A stretch of 64,000 nt of DNA from Bryum argenteum (lineage: Eukaryota; Streptophyta; Bryopsida; Bryales; Bryaceae): NCBI GenBank assembly GCA_037043015.1, contig CM073325.1, positions 8,535,001-8,599,000 on the forward strand, given 5' to 3'. Shown here in pieces: positions 49,671 to 62,300 of this stretch. The translations under genes and the position numbers were made by a program. Position 1 is the first letter of the stretch. Every line of letters begins with the position of its first letter. A model generated the notes under the pieces. It saw only the letters and a list, made by a program, of their open reading frames with translations, had not been told where the DNA came from and searched no databases.

Positions 49671-50974
49671 AGTGTGGACACTATAACTACGATACTTACT
49701 AGTGCCCTGAAGATACTTCACATAGTATGCCCCGAAAGAGAAAAAATAACTACACTCTGGATGCATCTCAACGACGAGATTGTGTGAAGCATCTTTTTAT
49801 CTCAACCTTTCAAATAGTGATGAAGATATGACATTTACCAAATTGGAATATTCCCATGGGAACCCGGGTTTGGCCAAGAGGTTCAAGCCACACACTAGGA
49901 AGTTGTTTTACCTTCATTTTAATAAACTCCTTGAACCAGAATAGGCTGTGATTAAAATTTATTTGCGTAAACAATGGCCTTGCAATGGTGAAAACTAACT
50001 GAAAAACCACGAAGCAAAAAATGTTCATAACAAGGCCCCTTACACAAAAATGAATGCCACAACTTCCTCGCATGTTGAGTGGAATTGAGGTTTCTACCTC
50101 AACAACTAGATTAAAATTGGGATCCTACTCAACAACATTTGAGATAGATAGATAAATAGGTAGGTAGGTAGATAGGAACTCCGGTCCTCTTTTGAACCCG
50201 CGTGAATAGAGTATTTGTTCCTCTTGCCAATGAGTCGATGCCCACTAGACAAAGGTACATTGGTACAACATTTGACATACTTCCATACCTAGGTTAAGTG
50301 TCCCTCACCATGTTTCTCAATCTTGAATTATTTTAACCAAAAACGCTTTATATGATGAGTCAAGCCGAACATGGAGCCAAAGAGGGCAAAAATCCTCTCC
50401 ATGTAATAGGTCCATTACTTACAGTTCATAAAATGAACCAATCACACCGGGAGGACTAACTTTTGCTCTCTGTCACTCCAAGTACGGCTTGACTCTTCAT
50501 GTAAAGCATCCTAGAGAGCTCTCCAAATTTTGATGGAACATTCCAATTTCAAAAACATGACAAAAGACCCCAAATTACTTCAATCCAAAACCTCGAAGCA
50601 AAGAGATTCTCACACGTGCATTACCCCGAATAGAAGTGAACATTACTAATCATCATAATAATCATAACAATCATAATAATCATAATAATCATGATAATAT
50701 TAATAATAATTATGATAATGATAATAATAATTATAAGTAAATAAGACTAAAATATTAAAATAAAATCATACATAGACCATATTGCTTACGGGTAACAAAA
50801 CCGTACATTATAACAACGCAAATGGGCTTAGCATCACGTGATTCACATGTTGAGGAAGGGATCGGTGCCCCTTCTTCGGTGTAATGAGAATTTAGAGTAC
50901 CTGGGTTGATTGATGTTTATGATATGAAGGATTTTTGCTACATCGTTTGTGCACAATTATACAGCTGAGAGCCC

Positions 50975-51212
50975 AGGTATGACATTGCTCATTTGTTTTT
51001 CAATACAGTGCAGCTTTTTCTGTCTGAACTGGAATCGTTGCTTCAAAAGCACTATAGTTGTCGCAAAACGTAACATCTCGTAATTTTAGGTTAAGCCGAG
51101 TGTTGGAGGCCTCGCGAAGTGAGATATGATCTCTTTGACCTTGACATCATTAGGGCGAAGAATGATATCGAAAATATCGGCATTCTTACAGTGCTGAGAA
51201 AATAGCTCTTAG
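50975..51212 (+). promoter_or_regulatory. Promoter and leader of the ALG2 gene
   Basis: The 240 bases before the ATG are shared with the fragments at 44585 and 49435, so this is the segment that was copied around the locus. No clear TATA box is seen. The leader ends AAATAGCTCTTAG directly before ATG. Confidence 0.5.
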
Positions 51213-54200
51213 ATGGCGGATCGCAAGCTGCGGATTGCGCTTTGTCACCCCGACCTTGGCATTGGTGAGCTCTCATCTCATTGAAAACAGTGATGTACAG
51301 GTTCTTGATCACTTTAGGTTTTCTTGTAATCTCTGTATCTAATTTGAAGTGAAAGTGTACGCTTACAATGCGCAGTAAGCTCTCATCTTATTCCCTTGAA
51401 AAAGAGTCTTGCAAAAATCAGCAGGTTATTGATCATTTTAGGTTTCATTCTGAATCTGTGAGTCGATTCTTGCCTCAATTGAAGCGTAAGCGTAATGCGC
51501 AGGAAGCTATCGTTTATTTTTATTTTTATTTTCCGTAGTGAAAACAGCCTTGTAGAAATTGATCGCTTGTGGCGATTCTTGAAGCAAATGTGTATGCTCG
51601 CAGGTGGCGCAGAAAGGCTGGCTGTAGACGCTGCAGTGGAGCTGAGTGCACTCGGTCATCATGTGCACATTTTCACGGCACATCATGATAAGAAGCGATG
51701 CTTCGAGGAGACAATCGATGGTGCGTTACTTCTCTTCTTGGATCTTTGAGCTCTTTCCAAGCAAGAGAAGGAAAAAGAGCATGAGCTGAATTGCTGCTGT
51801 TTGTGCAGGGAGCTTCCCTGTGACAGTTTACGGCGACTTTTTGCCTCGACATTATTTCAATCGATTTCATGCTTTCTGCGCATACATCCGTTGCGTTTAC
51901 GTGGCCATTTGCATGATTCTCTTGTGGCCGAAGTTTGATATTGTTTTTGCTGATCAAGTCTCAGCCGTCATTCCCGTCCTTAAGATGAAGAGAGGATCCA
52001 AGGTACTGTCTCTTGTGCTTTATATTGTCTGCTTGAATGCATTAACCTAAGTTGTTGACATTTACTCTGTTTGGTGAAGTACAATCCACTTGAACTGAAG
52101 TTTGTATCATCTAGTTGCTCAATGAAATTATTCTCCTTAGTGCCATGCTTATATCGTTACTGAAGCATTTATATACGGTACTTATTTTCAGCATGTTTTC
52201 TGCTCATTGTGATGGAAAGTAGTGTTCTAGAGTTGATTTTCTGCCACGTTCGTCTATTCTTTGCTCTGCTTGTAGGTTGTGCTGCAGTTACAAGATTCTA
52301 CTCTGTTTAAGAGTGAACCTTAACATTAGTGGTGGTTCTTTCCTAACATGATCTTGACATATTTTGAGCCTGGTTTCTGGTCACCTGTAGGTTCTGTTCT
52401 ACTGTCATTTTCCGGACATGCTACTTGCTCAACACACAACTCGACTTCGCAGACTCTATCGAGCGCCTTTGAATTGGATCGAGGAATGGACCACTGGTAT
52501 GTTAGCCAGCATTCCCGCCAGTCTTGTTTTTGGTCGAGCCAGCGAAAGGTTTGAACTCATTCAAGCGTTGACTGGTCGTACTGTACATTAGGAATGCCTA
52601 CACGAGTTCGTTAGAGATCAGATTAGGGTGGTTGTGACCAGGAGTTGCATTTCATTTGGTGGTTGTCTTACATTGCTGGTAGGGTTGCTCATGAGATGCA
52701 GGTAAGGCGGACTGCGTCTTGGTGAACAGTGAATTCACAGCGTCTACATTTGGCTCAACGTTTAGACGACTTCAGGCGCGAGGCCTGCATCCAGCAGTAC
52801 TTTATCCTGCTGTTGATGTTCATCAGTTTGACAGTGTATTGCAAGATCCTCCTGATGTTACTTTCATACCTGGGCTCCCAGCTGATGGGTGAGTACTGGT
52901 ATGTATGGTTTGTGAAGTGTTCAAAATTTGTCTATTATCATACAGTTCTTTGCTTAGGTTTAAGCTTCTTTAGGGTTACATTCAGGTGTTCAGAATTCGT
53001 CTATTGTCATACAGTGCTTTGCTTAGATGTAAGCTTTTAGGATCTACATTTAGAATAATTAGATCCTGCATATGCTAAATCTCATATAACCCCCAAAGAT
53101 CCAAGAAAGCCGAAATGCCGAAATGGCTTTTTGGGGTTCCGCCGGAAAAAAAACCAGCCAACTTTGAACATTATAATCTCACAAATGAAAAAGAATCAAT
53201 GGGACAGCAAGTAGACAAAGGTCATTTTCTGTAATTTAGGCAATTCTGCATCTATGATCTTTGGGGTTTAGGGGTCAAGTATCATATACTATCGAACGTT
53301 GCTGAACGTACCGGCAGTTAAATCCGTCCTCACGGGGATCGTTGTTTACACTCTGGAGAGATGATGTTTAATGAAGTGGCGAATGTAGGTCTAGGCCAGG
53401 TCCACATAGCCCATGATTGATCTCGTTATGTGCAGGAATAGTGGTCTAACTTGTACTTTGTGTTACTGGGGGCATATACAGGCAAATCTTTCTGTCTATC
53501 AACAGGTTTGAGAGGAAGAAGAATATAGATCTTGCAATAAAAGCATTTGCGACTCTCATGAGGCAACAAGAGAACGCAACGGTATCGAGCGTGCGGAGAG
53601 AAAATGTTCGCTTAGTTGTTACAGGTGGGCTGCTTTTCTTAACATGTCATTCATTCTTCTCGTGAAACCCACCAAAATCTCTCAATTAAAGATATCACTG
53701 GATGTTTGTTGTTTTCATACTTACAATTCTGGAAGGTATCAGGTGGCTATGACAAGCGACTGGCGGAGAATCGAGAACACTTGCAAGAGCTTAGAACGTT
53801 GGCCAAGGAGGAGGGAGTGCTTGAGCAAGTGATTTTTGCACCATCTTGCTCAACGGTGCAGAAAAACGAATTACTGGCGGCTTGCATCTGCGTTCTTTAT
53901 ACTCCAATGGTACCCATCGATCATTTCTCGGAGCTGACTTGTTTAGAACCAGAAACAAAGCATTATGAATTACCATGTTAATCTTGTGCTGTTGCGTGGT
54001 TGATGCAGAATGAGCACTTCGGTATTGTTCCTCTCGAGGCTATGGCTGCAAGAACACCAGTTGTGGCTTGTGCCAGTGGGGGGCCAAAGGAAAGCGTGCT
54101 ACATGCTAAAACAGGTTACTTATGTGAACCAACCCGTGAGAGCTTCGCTTCTGCGATGGGTCTGATCCTTCAGGATTCTTCCGGGGCAGAGACCATGGGC

Positions 54201-54299
54201 AAAGATGCCAGGAAACATGTGGAAGAAAATTTCTCAAGGCAAGTGTTTGGTGAACGACTGAATGCTATTATTCACAACCTTTTGAAGCCCAGCTTGTAG
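51213..54299 (+). CDS. ALG2: ALG2-type mannosyltransferase (418 aa)
   Basis: ALG2 adds the second and third mannoses to dolichol-PP-GlcNAc2-Man on the cytosolic side of the ER during N-glycan assembly (GT4, GT-B fold). Eight exons join in frame: 51213-51264, 51604-51720, 51809-52002, 52391-52496, 52702-52888, 53482-53624, 53743-53909 and 54009-54299. Landmarks in order: IALCHPDLGIGGAERL (split by intron 1), HHVHIFTAHHD, FYCHFPDMLLAQHTT, ADCVLVNSEFTA, FLSINRFERKKNI, GGYDKRLAEN, and NEHFGIVPLEAMAARTPVVAC with the EX7E-type pair. Length is close to the usual ~400-420 aa. The hydrophobic patch AYIRCVYVAICMILLW fits the known membrane contact. The model is complete, with no break. It is followed after 522 bp by the hydrolase gene on the same strand. 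Confidence 0.93.
53087..53270. mobile_element. MITE-like element in ALG2 intron 5 (184 bp)
   Basis: Ends are TAACCCCCAAAGATC and the inverse of TAAACCCCAAAGATC, a 15-bp inverted repeat with one mismatch. Internally it shares TTATAATCTCACAAATGAAAAA-like sequence with the right part of the 673-1606 element. It sits inside the 593-bp intron between exons 5 and 6 and does not touch splice sites. Confidence 0.65.
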
Positions 54300-54821
54300 C
54301 GGTGTTAGTCCTTATATAGGACCATTTAGAACAGGGGCGAGGCTGGTTAGAGAGATTGCCATGACTGTAGCGCTCCTATTTTACTGTCAATATTGCAGAA
54401 CGTCAGGCCTTGAACTTGCATAGAGGTGATCAACTTATTTTGACGAAATTGAGCACAAAAAGCGTTTCTATGTTCCCTTTCTTTGAGCACTCGGTGACTT
54501 GTTTGTGTCTTTTGGCCTCCTGTGATGTCCTTTGCGGTAATGAAAGGGTGCAATAAGGTTCTGCCCTCACCTTATTGGATTGAATACTCTCTCTTTCTGT
54601 TATCAGGGTTTTTCTTTGAAACTGATGGTTGAATGTTAAGTGTAGAATAGCTTCCTTCTGTGCGGAGAGACCGGTCTTTTGAGACCAGAGTCAACCATGG
54701 ATACTTCTGAAAGAACCTCAAACCTGTCGATCAAGATCCATGAGTGAATAGAGTGCCTCAGGATTTCTTCATCACCATGAACTTGGATTTTAGATACTAG
54801 TACTTACCAGCAAGCAAGAAA
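54300..54821 (+). other. ALG2 3' flank and upstream DNA of the hydrolase gene
   Basis: 522 bp with no gene. It must hold the end of ALG2 and the start signals of the next gene; no clear TATA box or polyadenylation cluster stands out. Confidence 0.5.
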
Positions 54822-56377
54822 ATGTCGTCGTCAAATCCAGTGAGAAAGCTCCGTCTCTTATGTTTGCATGGTTTTCGAACTAGTGGAAAGATAATGAAAC
54901 AACAGATGGAGAAAGCAAAATGGATTGAAGCAATCAGTGATCTTGTTGACTTGGTAAGTGATCTCTACTATGCTTTCGTACTTCTAACTTGTGCCCATGT
55001 ACAATGTTGCTAATCTTTCTAAATCTTCATAACACATCGTGGGGGATGAGGGTGGCAGATCTTTATCGATGCAGTTTGGTTTGCAACAGGACCATCTAAC
55101 GTGGAGAAAATGTTTGAACCTCCCTATTATGAGTGGTACCAAGCGAATAAGGTGCTCTGTAGTTCTTGCATCATACTTTTTGTATTCTTCTACATAGCAC
55201 TATTCAATAAGCTCCAGTTCAGGATTATTTCTATCAATGAGTTGACCCTGTTGGGACCTAGGAATTGATATCAATTTAGCGAGGTTGATTGACTAAATTT
55301 AGGAACAGAACTTGTATGAACTAAATATGGTTGGGCCAGGGATTAATATCGATTTAGAGAAGCTATTGTTTTCAAGAGGTTGTGCATGTATGCTTTAATT
55401 TAGGTTTTAAGATGAACCCTAATGTGGATAAATCTAGGGACTGAATTCCCGAATTAACAGATTTTTTGCAGGACTTTTCAGAGGTACAAGGAGTGGATGA
55501 AGCTGTGGAGCATATAGAGAAGGCTATTGACGAGCATGACCCTATTGACGGATTCATCGCATTCTCTCAGGTAAGCGCAGAAGAGCATAAAACACATAAG
55601 TTGCTTTGCTGATCTAACCAACTTCTTTAATCTCGTTCTTGGCTTTGAAAATGTGAGTTCCAAGTTTTGGATACAATTAAGCATCTTGAGGTAGAACAGA
55701 GAATATTAACTCTCAAACATAGTTCTCGTATGATTCTCTTAAATCTTCTCCCTCCATTGCTTTATGTTCTGTTCATAAAGTACTATTCTAGCATATGAGC
55801 ATCCTACATTTGAACTCGATTTGCTCTGATATTGGTGTGTTTTTCAGGGAGCAATTTTGGGTTGCGCACTTATAGGATTGCAAGAAAAGGTAACACTAGC
55901 AACTATTGTCAATATTTGTTACATTCAGTTGCGGGCCATTGTCTTAGATAGGAATTCTTTTGACATTGCACTAGTCTTATCTTATTTACAACATTAGACA
56001 CTTTCCATTATAGTTATAGTTAGGTACTTGTTTGATGTAACCTCAAAATTGAACAGGACTTGCGATTATTTGATACACCTAGGATACGCATGGTTGTGGT
56101 GTTGGGTGGAGCATGCAGTAAAATATTGAGATTGAAACCAGCCTATTACGACCTTATACAATGCCCTTCTCTTCACATCATAGGTGAAGGACGACTCTGT
56201 ATTAAAGTATACAGGATTCTTTATCTTTGAGTGATATAAATGATGATTTGAGTGTGTAATGCAGGAGGTGAGACGGACAAAACCAAAAAGAAAGCTGAGA
56301 CGTTGCTCAGGCATTTCAAGGAACCAATTCTCATCAGGCATACTGGAGGCCGAATTGTTCCAGTTTTCGGTACTTGA
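54822..56377 (+). CDS. FSH1/OVCA2-type serine hydrolase, divergent (201 aa)
   Basis: Member of the FSH1 alpha/beta-hydrolase family. Six exons join in frame: 54822-54953, 55059-55151, 55472-55570, 55848-55889, 56057-56183 and 56265-56377. Landmarks: LLCLHGFRTSGKIM, IFIDAVWFATGPSNV, PPYYEWYQANKDFSE, DGFIAFSQGA with the nucleophile Ser (interrupted by intron 3), and LHIIGGETDKTK with the acid Asp. At the place where the family has the catalytic His in a GH-hydrophobic-P motif, this reads GGRIVP, so Arg replaces His. The protein stops five residues later, about 20 residues short of relatives. It may be a non-catalytic or decaying member, or a missed last exon could exist. The natural substrate of plant members is not well known. 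Confidence 0.82.
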
Positions 56378-56666
56378 ATTCCGGATTTTTTTAATAAATT
56401 AGGCTTTATGAATGATAAATGTTTTAGTATGACTTATCTTGCTAGGTTGAAATGCAGACCCAGTTCAAGTGCAAAGCTTAAGAGCTTTCTTGACAACACA
56501 ATTGAACGCTCGTGGTGTGAGACAGTAGTAGAGATATTCTAAAAGGTGTTTGTCATCTACATAGCATTTAGAATTAGCACATTTGTATGGTGATAGGATA
56601 GGTTAGGTGATATATGTGTATCATAGAAATTTTTATGTAAAAACTTATGATGAAATCTTGGAGATC

Positions 56667-56821
56667 TTGGATTGAAGTTGTGTTGAGACAAAAATAATTA
56701 GTTGAAAGTTCAAACATAGATTTTGGTTCAGATAATTATCAACGTTGGATTGAAGTTGTGTTGAGACAAAAATAATTAGTTGAAAGTTCAAATATAGATT
56801 TTGGTTCAAATAATTATCAAC
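56667..56821. repeat. Tandem pair of 77-bp repeats
   Basis: TTGGATTGAAGTTGTGTTGA through ATAATTATCAAC is present twice in direct succession with two or three substitutions. It lies in the 3' flank of the hydrolase gene. Confidence 0.8.
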
Positions 56822-56889
56822 AAGTGTTTGGATTTTTAGATTGTGAACACATTTTTCTAGCATATCTAGGAGTTGATATTAATATTGGT

Positions 56890-57115
56890 GTAAGGGATGC
56901 TTTACATGGATAGTCAGGCCGTATATGGGGCCGGGGAGTAGATATTTATGTTGGTGTAAGGTAGATATTTATGTTGGTGTAAGGGATGCTTTACATGGGG
57001 AGTTAGGCTATGTATGGGCCCGATTGAGAGCAAGAACCTCGATCACATTCAAAGTACTTTTGCCCTTGTTCTGCCTCATGTTGAGCTTGATTGCCCATGT
57101 AAAGCATCTTTCAGT
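56890..57115. mobile_element. MITE-like inverted repeat around GATGCTTTACATG
   Basis: GATGCTTTACATGG occurs at about 56898 and 56985, and the inverse CCATGTAAAGCATC at about 57094-57108. A 26-bp phrase (GTAGATATTTATGTTGGTG) is also duplicated at 56938 and 56962. The same GCTTTACATG...GTCA core appears in the inverted arms at about 45381 and 50492-50512, so it is a dispersed family. Confidence 0.55.
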
Positions 57116-57119
57116 CCCA

Positions 57120-59334
57120 ACAGTGGTGTTAATTTATGACAAAGTAACACTTGGTGAATGAGAGATATAGATGGCCACAAGTAAACAACTCATGTTTGGA
57201 TATATGGAATACATTGGATATTTGGGATACATATCTAGGATACGAATAAATTTTTCTAGGAGTAGATATTGATGTTGGTGCAGGCTGCAGTTATGGTGTT
57301 AATTTATGACAAAGTAACATGGTGTGAATGAGATGTATAGATGAGCAGAAGCAAACACGTGTTTACCATCTTGTGCAATTTGTACATTGGTCTTGAAATA
57401 GAGAATGAGAATAACAGCTGTACTAACAAAATATTGGTATAAAACAAGGGCCGTGTCCGCCGTGAGTTTTTGAGGAGCATATTTCCACCCTTACCTTTGT
57501 AGTCCTTCCATCATACCATATTTAGTCTCAAGTGAAAGATTGAGGAAAATTCACAATAATTTAACAACGGAAACTTATGAAAAACTGCAAATGCATTCAT
57601 CAAATCAGAAACAATCGTGTACAATCCCAATTTCATTAATTGAAACAACACAAAAGAAAGAGGAATCTATATTACAAAAGCACAACCAATCTCACTCCAC
57701 AATGGAGTAGGTACTTTCCCCCTGAGGTTTGTCAAAAAATGACAGCAATGACAAAAAAGCAAACAACACCCCTGGACGTACACAGTTTATGCTATTTTAC
57801 TTTCCACACCAATGTGACCAGAGCACTACATGGGAAATCCCTTCACTTCAACCACACAATTCAAGGATTCAGGGCAGATAGTAACATAGAATCCCAACAT
57901 GACCGAAAGCCTGAAAAGCATGGTACAACACTTGAATGCATCCAGAACAATTGTTAAATTACAAATTTGTCGCCCAATCCTCCCAAATGCGGAAAGAGTG
58001 GAGTCGAAACATGGGGGGTCAATCCAGTTCTCTCAGATCGACAAAGAAGGAAAAAAATACAGTATGTAAAGCCAATGAATGAGCTCATTCGAATCAAATC
58101 ATGAAAATCAAGTACCATTGCTTTGCTTTATCCATCCCGAGCTTTCGATTGCAGTTTCTCTCTCCAAACTTCCTCCTCCTGCGAAAGGCAGGCTGCTTTT
58201 AGTTAGTGCCAGTCATCTCCAAATGTCTGCAATAAATCGAAGGCCCGACCTCTTAGCTTAATAGAGTAGGCAACAACATCAACGCAGTGGCCACACAAGC
58301 CTTCTTTGTATCAACTGGTTTAAGCTTTACACCAAGGTCTTCAGGAGAAAAGTTTCTGACAGTTGAATATCAAGCAAAGAAACATCGACACTAGAGTTAC
58401 CCATTATCCGTACAGTCAAGAAGAACAGGCAAGAATGCTTTTGTGTATGGAGAGGGAGCCAAAAGGAGTTTTGTTTGAGCTTGGCTGACATACTAAAGCA
58501 AGACTTCTTACAGTGAGACCAAACCTAGCCCAAGCTCACCCATATCAAGCAAAAACTGCACATGCTAAAACTCCCCCAAGGTACACATGGAGTTCCCCGA
58601 AGCCCATGATCTATGCTTCCCAGAGCTTATTCTTGGTGGCATTACCATGACCTTGTAGCATTGTCATAACCTCGTCTTGTTTGACTACTTTTGGAACTCC
58701 ATAAATGTGCAAACTGGCCATGACTCTCCTAGCTCATTATAATGGAAATGACACAACATTTCACAAAGCATCACAAGAAGCTAACCATTATCGACCAGGC
58801 AGCAACAGTTGTCTACTACAACAGATTATAACAAAGAGGTGGAAGCACTTACATGCACGCAATAAAGAGAAGTCTTGAGAGTTGAGTGGCCGCCAGACGA
58901 TGTAGGTGCCTCCGCTTAAGATAGTAACGCCTACATGAAAATTAGTGGCTAACGGCCTTCAATGGGAGGATCCGGTGCTAGTCACAAACTGGGATGTCGG
59001 CTAGCTAGTTGGTCCTCCAGGTTACTGTACAAAGGTAGTATGTACCCATAAGCTCCACTTAGAGTAAGTAGTCCTGTGCCCATGATATGATATGTTACCC
59101 TACATGTGGCCACATTGACTACTGGAATACTACTGACACTAACTTCCGTCAAGGGCTTTCTTCTCTGTTATTCACCTTAACGCTCAACCTTGGAACAGCC
59201 TTCAGGGCCAGATATTATGGTAGAAGAACAAGGTGTAAGCAGTTTGGCCTCTGCTGCAGTTTAGGTGCAACTTTAACGGAGAGGAATTGTACTGCAAAAG
59301 TGCCCTTGAGAGGTATGTCCTAGGTCCCCTTCCC
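57120..59334. other. Intergenic DNA and 3' flank of the formin gene
   Basis: No convincing coding gene. The hydrolase (plus) and formin (minus) are convergent here. On the minus strand, GCATGTAAGTGC near 58850 is donor-like, so the formin 3' UTR may be spliced, but this cannot be settled from sequence. Confidence 0.5.
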
Positions 59335-62300
59335 CTATCCAAGCCTGGCCTTCAGTGGAGAGAATCTTGCATCAGGACCCTCCTTCCTCTTACCACTTGC
59401 GGGTGAGGATTTGATTCTCTCCCTCTCTGCATCCTTCGCATCTTTCTCAGCTTTCTTCTTCTCCGCCTCTGCTGCCTTTGTGTTCTCCTCGTATGAACGT
59501 TTGAACATTTTCACAAAGTTGAATAGGATTGAAATCACTACAAAAATAGACCAAAAAGAACCGTCAGCAATGGATAATAGACTTTGCAATTCCAGAAAAG
59601 GGAAGTTTTCGTAAGTTTGTATTTACCTTGTTCGAATGGACATCTAGCAGGATCCTCTCCGAAGTATTGAGCAAGTGAATCTGCGTTGCGGCCCTGAAAA
59701 TACCAGAAGTGTTATCATTCACAAGTTCGAACAATACACCGACGAAGTGGTAAGCATTTATCAGATGTAATTGACTTGGTTATCCGAGGGAGAAGGGTAC
59801 TCTGAAAGGGATCGCTACAGAACCTCTGAACGATTGGATGAAACGAGTTAACAAATGGGGTTTCGATATCTACTGAGGATTTAGAGACTTTAACACAATA
59901 TACCAATCCGAGAAGGAAACCAATTAGAGTTAGGACCTTACCACTTCAAGGTACAGAGAAGCCAATGCTCGTACTTCTGATTCGGCCGTATTCAGAAACT
60001 CCTTAGATACCTGTACCAGAAGAAGAGAAGGGTGATGATAGAGAAGTAACCTGAAGCAATAGGAACAGTAACAATTTCATCACTCACTTGATTGTAGAAT
60101 ATAGTGACATAACTAACTTAAATGAGTGTATGTATGATAGAGATTATCAGTTTGTTTTTGTTCGATTCGTACTTTGACACCACAATCACGAAGCTTTTTA
60201 GTGAAAAGTATTTCGCACTGGCCAACACGAGATTCACATGTGGTTAATGGAGCTCATCAATAGTTGCATGAGGTTGAAAGATACAGAATTTGACAGAAAC
60301 TGTCACGTTCACATGAACAAAAGTAAAAGCATAATACTTTTGTGTCAGATAGTGCACTCCATTATGTGATTCGAGGACTAAAATCCGGGGCTCCATTATA
60401 GACGATTGAGTTCAAAGTTGACATACCGTACGAAAGCCTGCAGAAGCAGGGCCATCATTTTCTGACATGGCAATCTCTTGCTCCACTTTCTCTAGACCCT
60501 TACTCACTGCTTGCATCTCTTCTGCCAATGACTTCAATTGAATCTGAAGCACCACCACATATTGATAAGGTAACAACACTATATCATACCCACAAGCACA
60601 GCAACCTTTCATGAACTGCTTAAATGCAAGAAACTATTAAATGTAAAAAAAATTGCCCAATGAGCACCTTAGTTGCTGCTTCCAGGTCTTTCAAATCCTT
60701 GTCAAAATCGAGAAGCTCAGGTAACTTATCAGCTATAACCTACACACAGCAGTCAAGTGAAGTCAGAAGAGTATAAAGAAAGTCGAAGATGTTCAAAGCG
60801 TATATTTACTTAGCATATATAGATCAACAGGGCAGCGATATTATTCGATACTGCACCCAATTCAGTGTTAGACACCTACCTTGCACAGATAGTGCATAAG
60901 AGTCATTCTGTTGTTTCGCGCACGAGTATCAGTGAGCTTCAATAAGCTGTCCAGCTTGAAACCAATCGCGGAGCCTATCAATTCACACATTGCACGTTCA
61001 GATCTATAGTAATCACGTGCTTTCTTAAATAATTCAGAGGGAGCTCACTCACGCTTGAATATGAAACAACATGAATACAAAGTAGCATAGAAGCAGACGT
61101 GTTATGATAGAAAGACTGCAATCAAGATTTCTTCGCATACCTCGAGCAGTTCCCGAGTTAAGGGCATTGCCAAGAGACAAGATGGTCTGCATTACTCGTC
61201 GCAGCTTCAAGGATTCCTTAACCTGATGCATCAGAAAGATTTTGACAATGTCAAGACCACTATTACCAGGACCTGCTCCCTCATTATTATATGATCTCCC
61301 GTCAAAAGCTAAGAATAAAGATTCTCGACCATTTTCCGTATTAGACATGTGAACTTCAACTTATCGATGTAATTTCAATCAACAGCTTGAGTACAATGAG
61401 CACTAACCTGTCTCGACGCATTGTTTACAACGATCAAATTGCCACGCAGCTCACTAATCTGCAAGACACAATATGAACACTTAGCAGGAACAAATGGATG
61501 GATGAAACATATAGCGACACACCACTTGATGTACGTGTGCCCAGGCCTAAACATGTCTATGATCTGGATACTTGCAACACAGAGAATGACTTCAACTCCG
61601 AGTAGCAGACAGTAGAAAGCATTCAATCTAAAAGACAATAATGAAATAAGCGCATAATTGTGAATGCTCACCTGTTGATCGAATAGGCTTTTGAATGAAA
61701 ACACACGCAACTTGGCTTCCATCCTTGGTACCCTCATCATTTCCAGGAAAAACTGCACATTAACAAGTATTAGATAGTAATAGTTAACCCTGGTCCTATT
61801 GTAACCTAGACATACTAAAGACCTCTCATTTACACCCCAGGGTATGGCAGGCACAAATTGAAACCATCCGCAGAACACAGTCGTGCCCGACAATCAAAAG
61901 GACCGGGCGGGTAGAATGAAATGAGTACCTGTTCACATTTTCCAAGGGTATCCTTGTCGCCAGTATAGTTCTGAAAACACATCAAAATAAAGAACTTGAG
62001 GATCTGCCTGACTGCATATTTTCTTTGTCAAATGTAAGACGATATGGGAGATCAGATGTAGATAACGGTAATGCGAATCTACTGCAAATTTGAAAACAAG
62101 GTAATAAGTATGCACTTAAATAGAAATTAGCTTACTCGTAACATATCCATCTCCTCTTTTGTCGGGCAGAACTTGATGAGGTTCTCCACTTGATCTGTGT
62201 CCAATACCGCTGGGTTCAAAGCAAGAACTCCACTCTGAAACACAGTCAGAAGAAAAAAGCATGGATATCCATTAGGTTCACTATTACAATGTGATTGATA

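Larger units (their letters stand above)
44896..50970. repeat. ~6-kb block with long inverted arms
   Basis: The left arm (about 44896-45850) recurs in inverted orientation at about 49900-50970, and part of it is inverted once more at about 48800-49125. Paired landmarks are CAGCTGTATAA, ACGATGTAGCAAAAATCC, GTTACCCGTAAGCAATATGG, GGTTTTGGATTGGAGTAATTTGGG and GGATCCCAATTT. The outer edges meet direct copies of the ALG2 promoter. The arrangement suits a DNA transposon with long terminal inverted repeats or a rearranged duplication; I see no transposase. Confidence 0.65.

Noticed and set aside
50145-50178. Possible CRISPR-like or structured array at GATA/GGTA repeats
   Set aside because: A simple tetranucleotide microsatellite; CRISPR arrays are not expected in a plant nuclear genome.
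57640-58261. Open frames between the hydrolase and formin genes
   Set aside because: No motifs, no splice support and unremarkable composition; most likely 3' flank of the formin on the other strand.
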